Below, one piece after another: positions 23,799 through 35,600 of a stretch of DNA of 64,000 nucleotides (its first letter is position 1; each line of letters opens with the position of its first letter). The stretch is taken from contig NC_030857.1 of assembly GCF_000208745.1 (NCBI RefSeq), positions 3,053,700 to 3,117,699 of the forward strand. The letters run 5' to 3'. Under the pieces are notes generated by a model that did not search any database, had not been told where the DNA came from, and saw only the letters and a list, made by a program, of their open reading frames with translations. A program made the translations under genes and the position numbers. The stretch is from Theobroma cacao (taxonomy: Eukaryota > Streptophyta > Magnoliopsida > Malvales > Malvaceae).

Positions 23799-26700
23799 TT
23801 CTTGCTTCTTCTTCTTCTTCGTTTTCCAGCTGCCCTCTTCGTTTTTTATTTCGGTTTCCTTTCTTTCCCTGGCCTTGTTTTGTTGATAGGGAAGATCTAC
23901 ATGGCCAGGTTAATTCAGCAGATCCAGCACCAACAATTAAAAAGGAAGAGAGAGGTTAAACAAATATAAGAGAGGGTTTTGAGAGTAAACTTGTTTTGGT
24001 TTAGCTGAGAAGAGAAGATAAGAGAGAGGAGCAGAGTGTGGCCATGAATTCCTGGCCTGCAAAAAAAGGGTGTCTTACTCGAAAGCCTTTCATGTGCTTT
24101 CCATTTTGTGAAACCAAATAAGCAAAACTATTTTCCTCTTTATCTTAATTTACCCCAACTATTGGGGCTCTTTTTTACAGATTATTTTGACCGTAAATTT
24201 CAAATTTCACGTCTTGTTAATTGTCTTTTTCCTCTTTATCTATCTATCTCTCTCTCTCCTTCCCTTTTTAAGTTTTTGGCTGTCTTAGCTAGGCCTGAAA
24301 CTCTTGTCTCCTTCCTTTTTCTATTTTTGTTAAGAGATGGTATGTGGGAGTGGTAAAAGTAAAACCGAGTCTGGGAATTACTTTGCAGGGAGCAAATGGC
24401 AAAAGTAATGGAAAAGCAGAGAGATGTAGGGAGGAGGAGGAGGAGACGTACTGTGTTGGGCAAAGGGTTGAAAGGGAGAGGTGGCGTTTGGATACGTGGG
24501 ACAAGCTTTTCTTTAGTTATATTTTATTGGCTGCCCTTTTCCTTGAGAATGAAAGAAAGTATAGGAAAACTCTTTCCGCGACCCAACATGAAGTAAATCT
24601 AAATTCCTCGTTTTATTATCATCCTTCACTTGTCTTGATCTTTCCCTTCAACACTCTTCCCATCCAATGCTAGCTCACGATTAGACATTGTTCAAGTTTT
24701 TCCCTTTCTTTTTCTTGCTATTGAATGAAGGAACACATCTCATCACAAATATCTCATGTTTAGCATTGTTTAATGTTTATAATGGTCAACATCTAAAAGA
24801 AGAATTAATGTAATAATTTATTTCTTACTCACACCATGTTAAAATGATGAACTTACCATTCTTATTCATATAAACAAGAGCTTATGATTTTCCATTAAAT
24901 TAGTTAGCATACACAATGGGTCCCCTACATGTAAAGGAAGAGAAAAGATTTCTACAAATAAGACTGAAGGAATTAAGTTGTGCGTGATATAGAATTATAG
25001 ATAAGATTGGGAGAGAGGAGTTTGCTTAATCCAAAAGGGGAGAGAATTGCTTCAACATTTGGGAGCACAACTTGAAAAACTCAGTGCACGGAATTGCATT
25101 AAGGGGAAAAGCACATAAAACAAATAAATAAAATAAAAACAAATTTGGTGGCATTAATGCCAGCTGCCTACGTGCCCCCCATCCCCGACAGTAATATGTG
25201 ACATCATTAATACAATCTTATTTATTCAAAAGAGATGATACGGGTGATCAGGGCCAGTACCCATCCACGCAATTGCGCTGAAACTGATCTCTCTCCCCAC
25301 TCTTCCTTCCCCTACTTATATTAGGACAGCAATTTGTCAATTTTAGGTCCCGGGTTGGGTCTACATGCTACTTGGTGCCAAAGGACACCGAGGTTGATCT
25401 CTGCAACCTCCCCACAACCTCGGTTAGGTCCAAAAACCCAGAATGTTAGGCCTTAAGCCCTAATCCAAACCCTTCCTTATTTAGTTATAGTTAAAGCATT
25501 TAGCAGTATTAAATTAACCTTTGCGTATTTCATAACATAACAAGAAGCATTGTCAAGAGGTTTTATCTATCGCATGATCACATCAACTCAATCGGATTAT
25601 TGAAATCTACATATATATATATATAAAGCTGAGATTGACAAATGATGCAATCCAATACTAAATTGGTAAGTGTTTCTTACGTAAATCTATGATGAAAAAA
25701 CCAATCATGTTCTTCTCAGACGACCCCAAATCTTACAAATCACCCACTTAAGCGCGTTCTTAGAGATAATAATTAATAAAAGGCAAAGAGGGCAGTGATA
25801 ATAGCTACAGTTTGTTGGCTCTTAGTTTGCCCATATTCTAAGTGCATGCACAACACCAAAACACTAGGGCTAGCAAAATGCTGATTAATTAAATTTAGTA
25901 ATTATTTGAAAGTGGACTTTGGAAAGGGCCGGAGGGTTACACCTTGGTACTTGAACAAGTGTAAGATAACAAATGTAAACAAAACAGTCCAAAGGAAAAC
26001 GGAAACAATAATTAAAGAGAAGAAAAAAATGGTAACATAGTTTTAATTTGTGATGGGGGGTGATTAAATGCTACCACAACATCCACACAAATCTCAGCAG
26101 GTGTGCAGGGTGATTCATGTGATACCTTCCATCATCGATCCATCATCCATCACCCATCATCAGCCCCATCTCAGCCCCACTCCCGCGTTTTTCTTTCTTT
26201 TTTTTTTTTCCCAATCCCGGTATATATCTGACGTGACTCTGTCTCACCGTACTCCTGTCACTCTCATGTCAGCTGGCGGGAAACCAACCCACTTCTTCTC
26301 AGAGATGCATGCCCTTTCTTTTTGCTCTCCTCCTTTGGCTTGACAACTAATTTTAGTAGTAATTGGGAGTTAATTATGTACTTAAACTTAAAAAAGTTCA
26401 AACTAATCTCAGTATAAACGGAGAGAGAGAGAATTCAAGCATTTGGATAATCCAATCAGGAAGAAGTGACAAGGAGCGGGCATACCGTACGTAGTAACGT
26501 AGGTTTATGTATATTTCATTTCGTGTACATTCTGCAGATCCGTACTTGCAATGTTTTTCCGTCCCGTTCTGCAGAACAGTAGAACATTTTAACCGTTGTC
26601 AATTACGGAAGATTCTTTGTAATCAATCAATCTTTAGTTAATGTGGGAGTTGAATAAGAGAGAATTGAGGGGAAAAAGGGAACAGGGATGGCGACAAGAC

Positions 26701-29257
26701 GAGAAAAGGAAAGGGAGGGGGGAGGAGAAGAGAGAGAGGGTCTGACCTTGATTTCCATTTCCATGCTTTTTGGCAGTCTTTTTTTTTTTTAAACTTTCCT
26801 TCCTTCCTGAATGAAAAACCTCTTGTCCCCGGTTTTCCATCTCTTGTGCAAAGATTGCCACACTGTACAGATGGGCCCTTGGCTAACCATTTTTCCCATA
26901 TTCCCATCCTTTCTTAGACTTAGCCCAGGGGGCCCAACCTATTTTAGTAGCATATATCAAGTATCATAATCAAAGACAAACAAAATTTAGGATTGAAGTC
27001 GGATGTCTCCAAAAACTAAACTGTGCAGGTTAAACCATCTGCATCGTGACTTAGAAATATCATAGCTAAAGCTCAATAGTCAATACATGTTAATATGTAG
27101 GGGACATTGAACGACCTTCCTTTGTTTTTTTTTCTTAAAAAAAGAAAAGAAATTAAACCCAGGTTTCTATATGTGATGATCAATGATAAAAAAAACAAGT
27201 GTTTAAGTGTAGTAAGTATTATTTTATTAATTACTCTGATGAATGCTAGTCCTGGACCATTTATATTGGGGTTTTCACCCTACTCAAATATTAGGCCTGC
27301 ACGAGTAGGGTTTTAAAGTCAAGGCAGTGTTTTGCTTGCATGCATGGAAGAGTTGTTTCTTTCGGCCACTCTGGATCTTAATCTTTGAATTCACTGCCGT
27401 ATTCGATAAGTAATTTACTTAAATGTTTGATGGTGATAAATCAGATTGGTTAGGCGTACAGATTCATATTTTGCATTATTGATTCAGTGTTTTCACGTCG
27501 TTTGGCAATGGGAAATCCCGTCTTAAATGTTAAAACTTTGTCTTTTGAGTCTGACAATAATACCTAACCCCTGCCTCCCACGCACCCATTTCGCCATTAG
27601 TGGCACTGTTTGCATCTGCATTTTAAGCTTTTCAACCACCAAACAATTTCCAAAGAAGAAATTTTCGCCATTGTCTCTTAAGCTCTTCAACCACCTTTGA
27701 TAAAAAGAGCAATTGATGATGGAGAGAAATAGAGTCTTGTATAAGTTTCAGTGGATGTCAAGAAGCTAAGCTTTATTCTTATTTGTTTATTGGGTGATTT
27801 TATGTCATGTGTGGACACAACTTAAGGCTTAAGAAACTGGCTGTGTCCCTCTTTTCATTGTATCCTATGTAGCAAAACATCTACGGCCATGAGGGTTATT
27901 CTAGAATCAGGTTATTCGTATTCAATTTGTTAAGTTGTAGATGAAAGGGAGGGAAATGCATGGAAAGCCTAGAAGCTCTAATCAGGCAAGTCAATCAGTT
28001 TCAAGTTTGTTAAGGTAGAAGAACTATTCGACGCCTTTAAATTTTAGCCCAAGACGGCAGCCCAGCGACTGTGGGTTGTTTCCTGTTGGATGAAACTGGT
28101 CTACTTGTTTGCTGAGTGTTGGCAAAACATATAGATTCGTCAACCCACTGTAGTTTTCCCTGAAGTTTGTGGCCCAGAAGCAGTAAAGAACTTTGATAGC
28201 AATTTAGTCAGTCCATTTATAAAACCTCTTATAATGGATTGCTTGCCTCGTTACGAATATCCACCAGGTAGCCAACTAGGCTTGTCTGTCCATGGAGCTC
28301 GATGTGCCAATCTATTATCTTATCTTACTTATGGTCAAAGGTAAAGTAAATTAATGAAAGCAGCTAATGCTTGAAGATGTCATATATTTTTACTATGATT
28401 TTTCTTGCTAAATAACATATGTTTTGTGTAAACCAATCTCGGGAAATTAAAGAAGAGAGTCAAGACACATATAGGTTTATTTGCTTGGATCATTGGCTGA
28501 AAGTTACCATAAACTGAAGCTTCATTCACTTTCCCTATTGAACTTGAACATAAGCCTAGCTAGTATTTTACGTAAGTTAAACGATTGGTGACAAATATCA
28601 TATACTGCTAGAAAAATTGGGCCGCATGAGCCACATTACGAGACCTTGTTTAGACTTGAAATGTTGGGGCTGGTCAAGATTCGTCCATTTGGCAAGGGTC
28701 AATCAATGTCCAATCCTTGGACCTACGCTATGTTTTTCTGACACAAAACTATTCCCAGTCCGACCAACAGATTTTATTTTTAATTAGGCAACTCACTGTT
28801 GTGGAACTGGGTATTAGGCTATTAGCAGCAGCCAGCAAGCCCCTCGACCTGTGTCGGCTTTGTTTCTAAGACCCAAACCAGGTAAAGATATTTTGAATTG
28901 TCCTTATTGATTATTTTCGGTTTTGAAACTCTTCTAAAATGGGAAGAGATGTTTGTTAAATTCCAACCACTGCTTTCCAAGTCGGCTGCCTCTGTAAACT
29001 CACATTAGACTTTGGTATGGTGCTGCTGCCTACTTGGTTCTGACAAATTACAAAAAAGTTGACATCTATTTAAAGATGCATGTATAGCATACTCCTGGTG
29101 AGACTAATTAATAAGGGCATTAATAATCTAAACTATAGACTGCAGAACAAGTCAAGTAGCTATATGAAGAAAGGCCCAAAATATAAGATCAACTCTGATT
29201 TTATAAAATGAGAAAGAGAATGATTGAACAAGATGCTCTATCAGGGATTTCTGAAGA

Positions 29258-29272
29258 GGGGGGGGGGGGGGG
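29258..29272. repeat. 15-base G homopolymer
   Basis: Uninterrupted G run in otherwise AT-rich sequence. It is prone to length error in sequencing and able to form G-quadruplex structure. Confidence 0.85.
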
Positions 29273-30901
29273 TGGATGAGAAAGAAAGTGGAGGAGAGGG
29301 GCTATTTTTGTGATAGTCAACTAGTTAGGAAAAGGTATAATCAAATAAATTAGTACTTGATATGTTTGAACAACTGCCCCACTTGTTAGTTCAGAGGTTG
29401 ATGGAAATTTAAGAACTTATGGAGCAGTCTGTGATAGAAATGGACCTTCAAGAAGACAAAAGAATGAAGTCTATCATTTAATTATGTGGGCCACCAACAT
29501 TGCACAGCCTTTCAAACACCACATGGAAAAGAAAGGTCGTCCATATCTACATATCCAATGACCAATTTTAGCATCCGAGGACCCTTTGACTTCATATTCT
29601 TCAAACAACTACTAATTAACATAAACTATTACTAATTAATTGCTGATCTTGATATCAAAACAATAAAGCTTTCAAATCATTCAACTTTAATAAAAGAAAA
29701 GCATAGATTGATATGATTGTTCTGTTTCCTTCTGCCGGTTGCCCTGTAGTCTAATAGCTGGAATCGCTCTCTTCTGGTTTTGAGTCTCATTGAAGGGGTA
29801 TAATCAATATTTGTGAGTTGTGATACAGTTAGAATCTTCATTGCCAAAGTATGCTAACTTGTGTCCTTCACAATTTTAGTTTTGTGTCTATTCATGACAG
29901 AATCAGTATGTGTAGGGAAATTATCCAGAGAGAAAGAAGTAGAACAGAAACCTCCATGGATGAACATCATATATATATACATCCAACTGAAACAAGCTTT
30001 GCTTGGAGGGATGTGAACCACGTATATGTGATTGGCCAGTCAAGTCAGACCTGCAATCACAAGAGAATGAACCAACTGCAACAAAAACCCGAACACTAAA
30101 TCCAGAAAACATTAATAACCTACGGAAAGGATCGTTTTCAATTGATAGCGTCCACGAATGATCAAACAGAATCAAGGAGACATAACCAATCACTGCATTA
30201 AAAAGTTTTGAAACTTAGCCAAACATTAGAAACAGTCCCAAACATAAATCAAATAGTGAAACACAATATCAGCCTCTAGTAATGACAAGAAACTCATAGG
30301 GTCGCTGCCTTATGATGACTGGCTTTAAAGGACTTGTTCTCAGTTCTTTTCTATTTACCTGATGACATATTTCTTACCCAGTTAATAATAACCACAACAA
30401 TTCCAAGCTTCAACCAATGGCGCCTCTGTCTTACAGACTGCGAAGGGTACTAAAAAATAGCCATTACAGCTCTTTGTTTTAAGCTTATCAGGCCAGTCTT
30501 TCAGGGTTATTAATTTAGCAAAGATTTTGTTGGTGATGAAGCGACAGATCCAGCTACCAACATGATTTTGCTAAAGTATGAGGATTGGATATAAATAGAA
30601 CAATCAACAAACAGTCAATCGTTTCATTCTTGGAATAATTTCAAATACAAGTAAACAATTACAAACAGAATTCATCAGAATCGAATCATTCTAAACTACA
30701 AAATCATCAGAAGGTACGACAAATACAAAGAAATAATTAAATTCTTCCACTACATACAGTTGGAGTTTATGAGTGACATAAATTTCTGAAAGGAAGCAAC
30801 CCCTTGGCCCTGGAAAAGATAACGTGTTGTAAGTTAATGGATTCCATCTTTCACTGCTTCGCCGCCAAGAGCGATAAGAGAACGACAGCCCCCGCCTGCA
30901 A

Positions 30902-30946
30902 AAACCGCCATTACAGTAACTAACGAACAATGAAGCAGAATTTAAA
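30902..30946 (-). other. Possible intron in the kinase 3' untranslated region
   Basis: Downstream of the kinase stop, the minus strand has a donor-like AAAAGG|GTATGT near 30946 and an acceptor TTTTTGCAG ending near 30902. The interval, about 45 bases, is shorter than most plant introns. The following frame (AGAVVLLSLLAAKQ-stop) is too short to argue for a separate gene. Confidence 0.2.
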
Positions 30947-31036
30947 ACATACCCTTTTGGAGTTTGGATAGTTCCCTTCCTTCTTTATTTCAAAATCCAT
31001 CATCAAACAACATCAAATCTTTGTCTTTGAGACATC

Positions 31037-32548
31037 TTAAACTAAAAACAAGGGCTTTTCTGACATCTTTCTTTCGGATTTGTCGTCATCAAAACTGATA
31101 ACTAATTTTGACATATCGAAGTCATTCGAGTTCCTTCTTCTCCCAATTTCGAGCACATTTTTTTTGCTGCTTTGATTCAGTAGTCTCGGACTTTGTAGAA
31201 CTCCCATAGACCTCGACTTGCTCAGCTTCATGACCGGCACTTTCACCGTTACTCCAGGCTTTTTTCTTACCAATGCCACGTGGTCACCGTCCAAATCAAT
31301 CTCTGCGGGCCCCATCCTCATCATCATCGCCCTCTCCCCGAACGAACCAATCGATTTCGATCTTACCACACGATCACCAATTACTTCACTGTCGTGAGCT
31401 ACACTCGTCACACTCGATACCTTTCGGCTATTTCTCCTACTCCCACACCTCGAACTCCGTACCACCTCCTCGCTCCCTTCAAACACCTGATTCTTCACCA
31501 ACGGCTTATCTACGCGTTTCACGCGCCGCCTTAGGTTACGCCAAACAGGTCCCTCATGAACTCTCTTCCGCACCACCTTCAAGCATTCCACCACATCCGC
31601 CATGCCGGGGCGTTTCTCCGCCGTGGACCTCACGCACCTAGCCGCCAACACTGCCAAATTCTGGACGACCTCTTTATCCACCGGCGGCCCCACACGACAG
31701 TCGCAAATCGCTGAAAAATCTCCTCCCTTGATCAACGGAACCGCCCAGTCAACGACCGACGGCGGACTATAATTCAAGTCAATGGCATGCCTGCCGCTAA
31801 TAATCTCCAATAACAAAATGCCGTAACTGAACACGTCACTTTTAGTGCTGACGTCACTCGGCGCCAAATATCCAGGGTCGAGGTACCCTAACGTCCCGGC
31901 TGGTGGCGTGCACTTAACCCGTACATCCTCCACGTGTCCTCTCAATGCAAGACCGAAATCACCCAACCTAGCGTTCCAGCTTTCATCAATCAAAACATTG
32001 GACGATTTTATATCCCTATGGATCACCGGCGGGTTAGACGAATGTAAAGCCTGAACCGCTTTGGCAACCTGTAAAGCGAACCGAACACGCCTGGTCCAAC
32101 CGGGAGGTCTAGAAGAAGAATGTAAAAGATCGTACAAACAACCGTTGGGCATGTATTCCACGACGATTAATTTATTCTTACAAAGCATATCGGAACAGTA
32201 ACCGATGAGATTGACGAGATGAGGATCATAAACTCTGGAGAGAATCTCAATCTCGTTGTCCGCGGGGCTGCTACAGTTTGCTGTCGTTTTTTTAACGGCT
32301 GCGATTAACTTGCCGTTGTCGAGGACGGCCCTGTAGACAGAACCGTGACTGCCTTTGCCGAGGAAGCTGTCGGAAGAGAAATCGCTGGTTGCAGAAAGGA
32401 GATCAGTGTAAAGAAACTGTCTGATTTCAACGTTGTTTCCGGTTTTTCTAGGTTTCTTTTTATGGAATTTTTTTCTACGATAATAGTCCCAGTAGTAAGG
32501 ATCACAAACGGCAACCGCTGACTCTGCATTGCAGGAGAAGTAACCCAT
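31037..32548 (-). CDS. Receptor-like cytoplasmic Ser/Thr kinase (At3g51990/At5g23170-like)
   Basis: This is a predicted protein kinase without signal peptide or transmembrane segment, 503 residues, one exon. The first ATG of the open frame is at 32548 and gives MGYFSC; Gly2 and Cys6 suggest N-myristoylation and S-acylation and so membrane attachment (inference). Kinase landmarks run in order: glycine loop GKGSHGSV (64-71), catalytic Lys86 in AAVKKT, HRD at 177-179 in VIHRDIKSSNVL, DFG at 197-199, and activation-segment GTLGYLDPGY. All key catalytic residues are present, so it should be active. After about residue 330 comes a basic, Ser-rich tail with repeated RSKS/SRSMG-type motifs that are likely phosphorylation sites. 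The architecture and MGYxSCNxES start match the small Arabidopsis family represented by At3g51990 and At5g23170, as I recall it. The biological substrate is unknown. Confidence 0.93.
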   Translation of the reverse strand: MGYFSCNAESAVAVCDPYYWDYYRRKKFHKKKPRKTGNNVEIRQFLYTDLLSATSDFSSDSFLGKGSHGSVYRAVLDNGKLIAAVKKTTANCSSPADNEIEILSRVYDPHLVNLIGYCSDMLCKNKLIVVEYMPNGCLYDLLHSSSRPPGWTRRVRFALQVAKAVQALHSSNPPVIHRDIKSSNVLIDESWNARLGDFGLALRGHVEDVRVKCTPPAGTLGYLDPGYLAPSDVSTKSDVFSYGILLLEIISGRHAIDLNYSPPSVVDWAVPLIKGGDFSAICDCRVGPPVDKEVVQNLAVLAARCVRSTAEKRPGMADVVECLKVVRKRVHEGPVWRNLRRRVKRVDKPLVKNQVFEGSEEVVRSSRCGSRRNSRKVSSVTSVAHDSEVIGDRVVRSKSIGSFGERAMMMRMGPAEIDLDGDHVALVRKKPGVTVKVPVMKLSKSRSMGVLQSPRLLNQSSKKNVLEIGRRRNSNDFDMSKLVISFDDDKSERKMSEKPLFLV

Positions 32549-32600
32549 GAGCTGGGTAGAAATGAAAGAGTTTGGTTTTAGAGGTAGATTCCGGGAGAAA

Positions 32601-32683
32601 AGTAGAAAACCGGCGTCGTTTAGTGGGAAAACAGAACGGCAAAGTAGAAAGCGGCGTTGTTTAGTGGGAAAACAGAACGGCAA
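32601..32683. repeat. Tandem duplication of about 41 bp in the kinase leader
   Basis: Two adjacent copies begin at 32601 and 32643, each running from AGTAGAAA through a GGCGT-GTTTAGTGGGAAAACAG core. They differ at only a few bases, including one indel. They lie just upstream of the kinase ATG, probably in the 5' untranslated region or core promoter. Confidence 0.85.
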
Positions 32684-35600
32684 TGGCAAAGGCCATTAGT
32701 GGCATTGGCAAAGAAGGAAGGGGATGGCTCTAAAGCATTTTAAAGTGTGTACCGATTTACAGCTTTGGAGATGTGAAAGCAATCAAAGCTTGAAATTTTC
32801 GAAAAATTTAAGTAATATTTTTTTTATCGATTTATAGATTTGCTCCATGCAAAAGTGGGAGTCTTTGAGAGGAATTTCTCGGGGAAGGTTTGGAGAAGTG
32901 GGGTACAGTGGGGTCCATAAGGTATTTCTACTGCATTTCTTTTATCTTATCAGGCGACTTATACTAGCACCGGTAATTAACTTTATGTACAAAAAGAAAA
33001 GCTGAAACCATTAAGGTGACATTTGAAAACTTTAGAAGCCAATTATAGGCAGTTCTTCTTTTGAGGCTTTTGTTTTGTTTTAATGTGCCTTTGACTGCCA
33101 TCATTCGAAAAGCTGATCTCGTTCAACATTTGGTGCTTTGATATGGCTTCTTTCGGCGTGTTCTGCTCGTCTGCTAGCATTCTTAAGGTTGGAGATGATG
33201 CGTGGGTGCCTCATGAATCTCTTTGCAAATATTTTAATTGTTTTTTTTATTAGGTATATCTGATGCTTAATTCTTCCTCTGATTAAGGTTATTTTGGAAA
33301 AATAAATCCATGGCTAGGCTAACTTGACCACGAGTTTTCAAACCCGATTCCTGAAAAAATTCCTCCTAAAGTCAAAAGCTCGTGGTCCATATAGGCAGGT
33401 GAATGCTGATTTAAAATCCTTTATGGTCTATCCTTTCAAATAAAGTAATGTTAGATTGATACTACTCATTGGAAAATGATTTAAAGTCAGGGGCTCCATG
33501 TATTTTTGTTAGGATTAATTATAATTCAAATTAAACGTTATTGCACATAGGCCTTTTCTGGTTGATTTGGTTTTAGATTTTATTAGTCATAACCTTCTCT
33601 TTCTTTTTTTCCATCATTTTTTTATGATTTTGAGTTTAATGTGCAGGGGAATACTTAAAACTAACTTTCATTTTTAGGTTTCACATTAATTGGATCTTTT
33701 GGTTGTTCATGGTACTTGGTACATATATTGAGGGATAGAGCAGAAAAAAAATAAATATTAGATTGATAAACAAAATATCTACATTTCACCGACAAAAAAA
33801 TCAATTCAGTGACTAATACCAAGCAGGAATTAATGGTTATCATGGTTTTTTTTCTTTATCTTACATTATCCAAATTAATTTAAGACTTGTGATTTTAATT
33901 ACGTGTATTTTTTTTAAAAGACAGTGTATAATTCTATATAGTAAATATTTATATAAAATTATTTATTTAATGTTTTCTTTTATTCTTCTTCTTTAAAGAT
34001 TATAGCATCATATGAAGACAATAAGGGTTAGAGTACTACAAGATGTGTATATATATATATATTAAGGATTCACGGTCTTCCTTTCTTAATTAAAGAAAGA
34101 AAACGATTGCTTTAAGCGATGGAAATGGTCTAATTCATTTATTGAATTACTAATCCTCAATTAATTTCTTGAGTTAATGGGGCCTGGGGTTTCATCTTAT
34201 ATTTTCCATAAAAAGTAGCCAAAACCTGATCATGAATCCTTCCACGAATCAAAGCATTAGACACTAAGAAAACATGAGTAGGACAGGGCAGTCAGATCCA
34301 AATGCGTGGCAGGTTGGAGGGTGGGGACTGGCAGCCCTCTGTTGGTTCACTTTTCCGGACTAAAGAGAGTTGGGACTGGGGAGCTTTCCTCAGCTTGGAC
34401 TTTTGGTCTCTCAAGCTCAGCCCAGCGCTTTCTGACCATAATCTATGGCTCATACAGCAAATGCTTACGCAAAAAATCCAGCAAGAAAAATATATAAAAA
34501 AAATGGAGTATTTAAAAGGTATGGTTTGTTGGATATTCAAACCAGGCTAGAAGAGGAAGGCGTAATAGAGTGGGGTCCTCTTAACTCACCTACTTTGGTT
34601 AGGGAATGGTTACCTAATTTATATTTACCCTTTACCCTTCTGCTTGCTGTTTTTGACTTTGGCGTCGCCTCCCTCCCAATAATGTTCAAATGATTTTGAA
34701 GGCTGAGAGACACCGTGATTTGTAATCTTATCACTTTGGTGAGGTGGTACAATGCTTTTCAACAAGGAGCCTATCAATAATGTGTACAAGCAAAGCAGGA
34801 AGTCCAAAGGTCTTGTTAATCATGTTCAATTTTTCACTGCCTTCCCACCTTCAATCAAGCTAAGCAATCATTTTCCACCCGAATATTATTATTATTATTA
34901 TTATTATTGGTGTAATTAGTAGGTGTAACTGGTTAATTAAATGAATCCACTTTTGTTAACCATTTAATTACTCTTTCCGTTTCATAATTAACGTACGAGT
35001 TTGATTTTTTAAAATTAATTTTTTCAAATTCAATCAAATTAATTTAATTTAATTTAACTAATGTATGTCAAGATTAAAAAAGCTTGACTAAAGAAAAAAA
35101 AATCAAACTAAGAAGGAATATGTTATTACACAAATCTTACATATATATATATAAAAACTTATATGAGTTTTAAACTTATAAGTAAAAGTATTATTTCACC
35201 TAATAGACAAATATTTCGAGTTATAAATCCATGACAAAGTTTAATTAGAACTTATCTACCGCTTTACTGACATTGTACTTTCGATAACAAAGTCAAAATG
35301 AATTATTTTCCTCTAGGAAAAAAAAGATTCGGTACAACGAATGCATGAAACATGATAGATACATATAATGATCTATCTTTCCGTTTGTGTAAAAGAGAAA
35401 AAGTTGCTAAGAATCGTTTCGTTAAAAGACGAGCCTTGCCTTGGGGAAAAAAAATCTTACCAAAAAGTGCTTTGAAATTAGATTTGGCAATTAGTATTGT
35501 CTTAAATATCACCACATGGCTGAGATCACATTGTGTAGTTTTACGATTTTACTGCTACTGAATAATTAATTTGGAACCACTATCTCTCACTGATTCAGCA

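Larger units (their letters stand above)
23799..31036. other. Long AT-rich spacer without a supported gene
   Basis: The first few hundred bases are the leader and promoter of the minus-strand ZHD gene (pyrimidine-rich on that strand). The last ~150 bases are 3' untranslated sequence of the kinase gene. In between I checked both strands for exon chains and saw none. Present are an AT run (25611-25625), a 15-base G run (29258-29272), and a small hairpin made by ACCGAGGTTG near 25388 and its inverse CAACCTCGGT near 25417. The spacer could hide non-coding RNA genes. Confidence 0.55.

Noticed and set aside
23046..23969. Several overlapping plus-strand open frames opposite the ZHD gene
   Set aside because: They are antisense shadows of the GC-rich ZHD coding sequence, dominated by Ser/Thr/Pro from complemented Gly codons.
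31273..31641. Plus-strand open frame opposite the kinase
   Set aside because: Antisense shadow of a coding exon with intact kinase motifs on the other strand.
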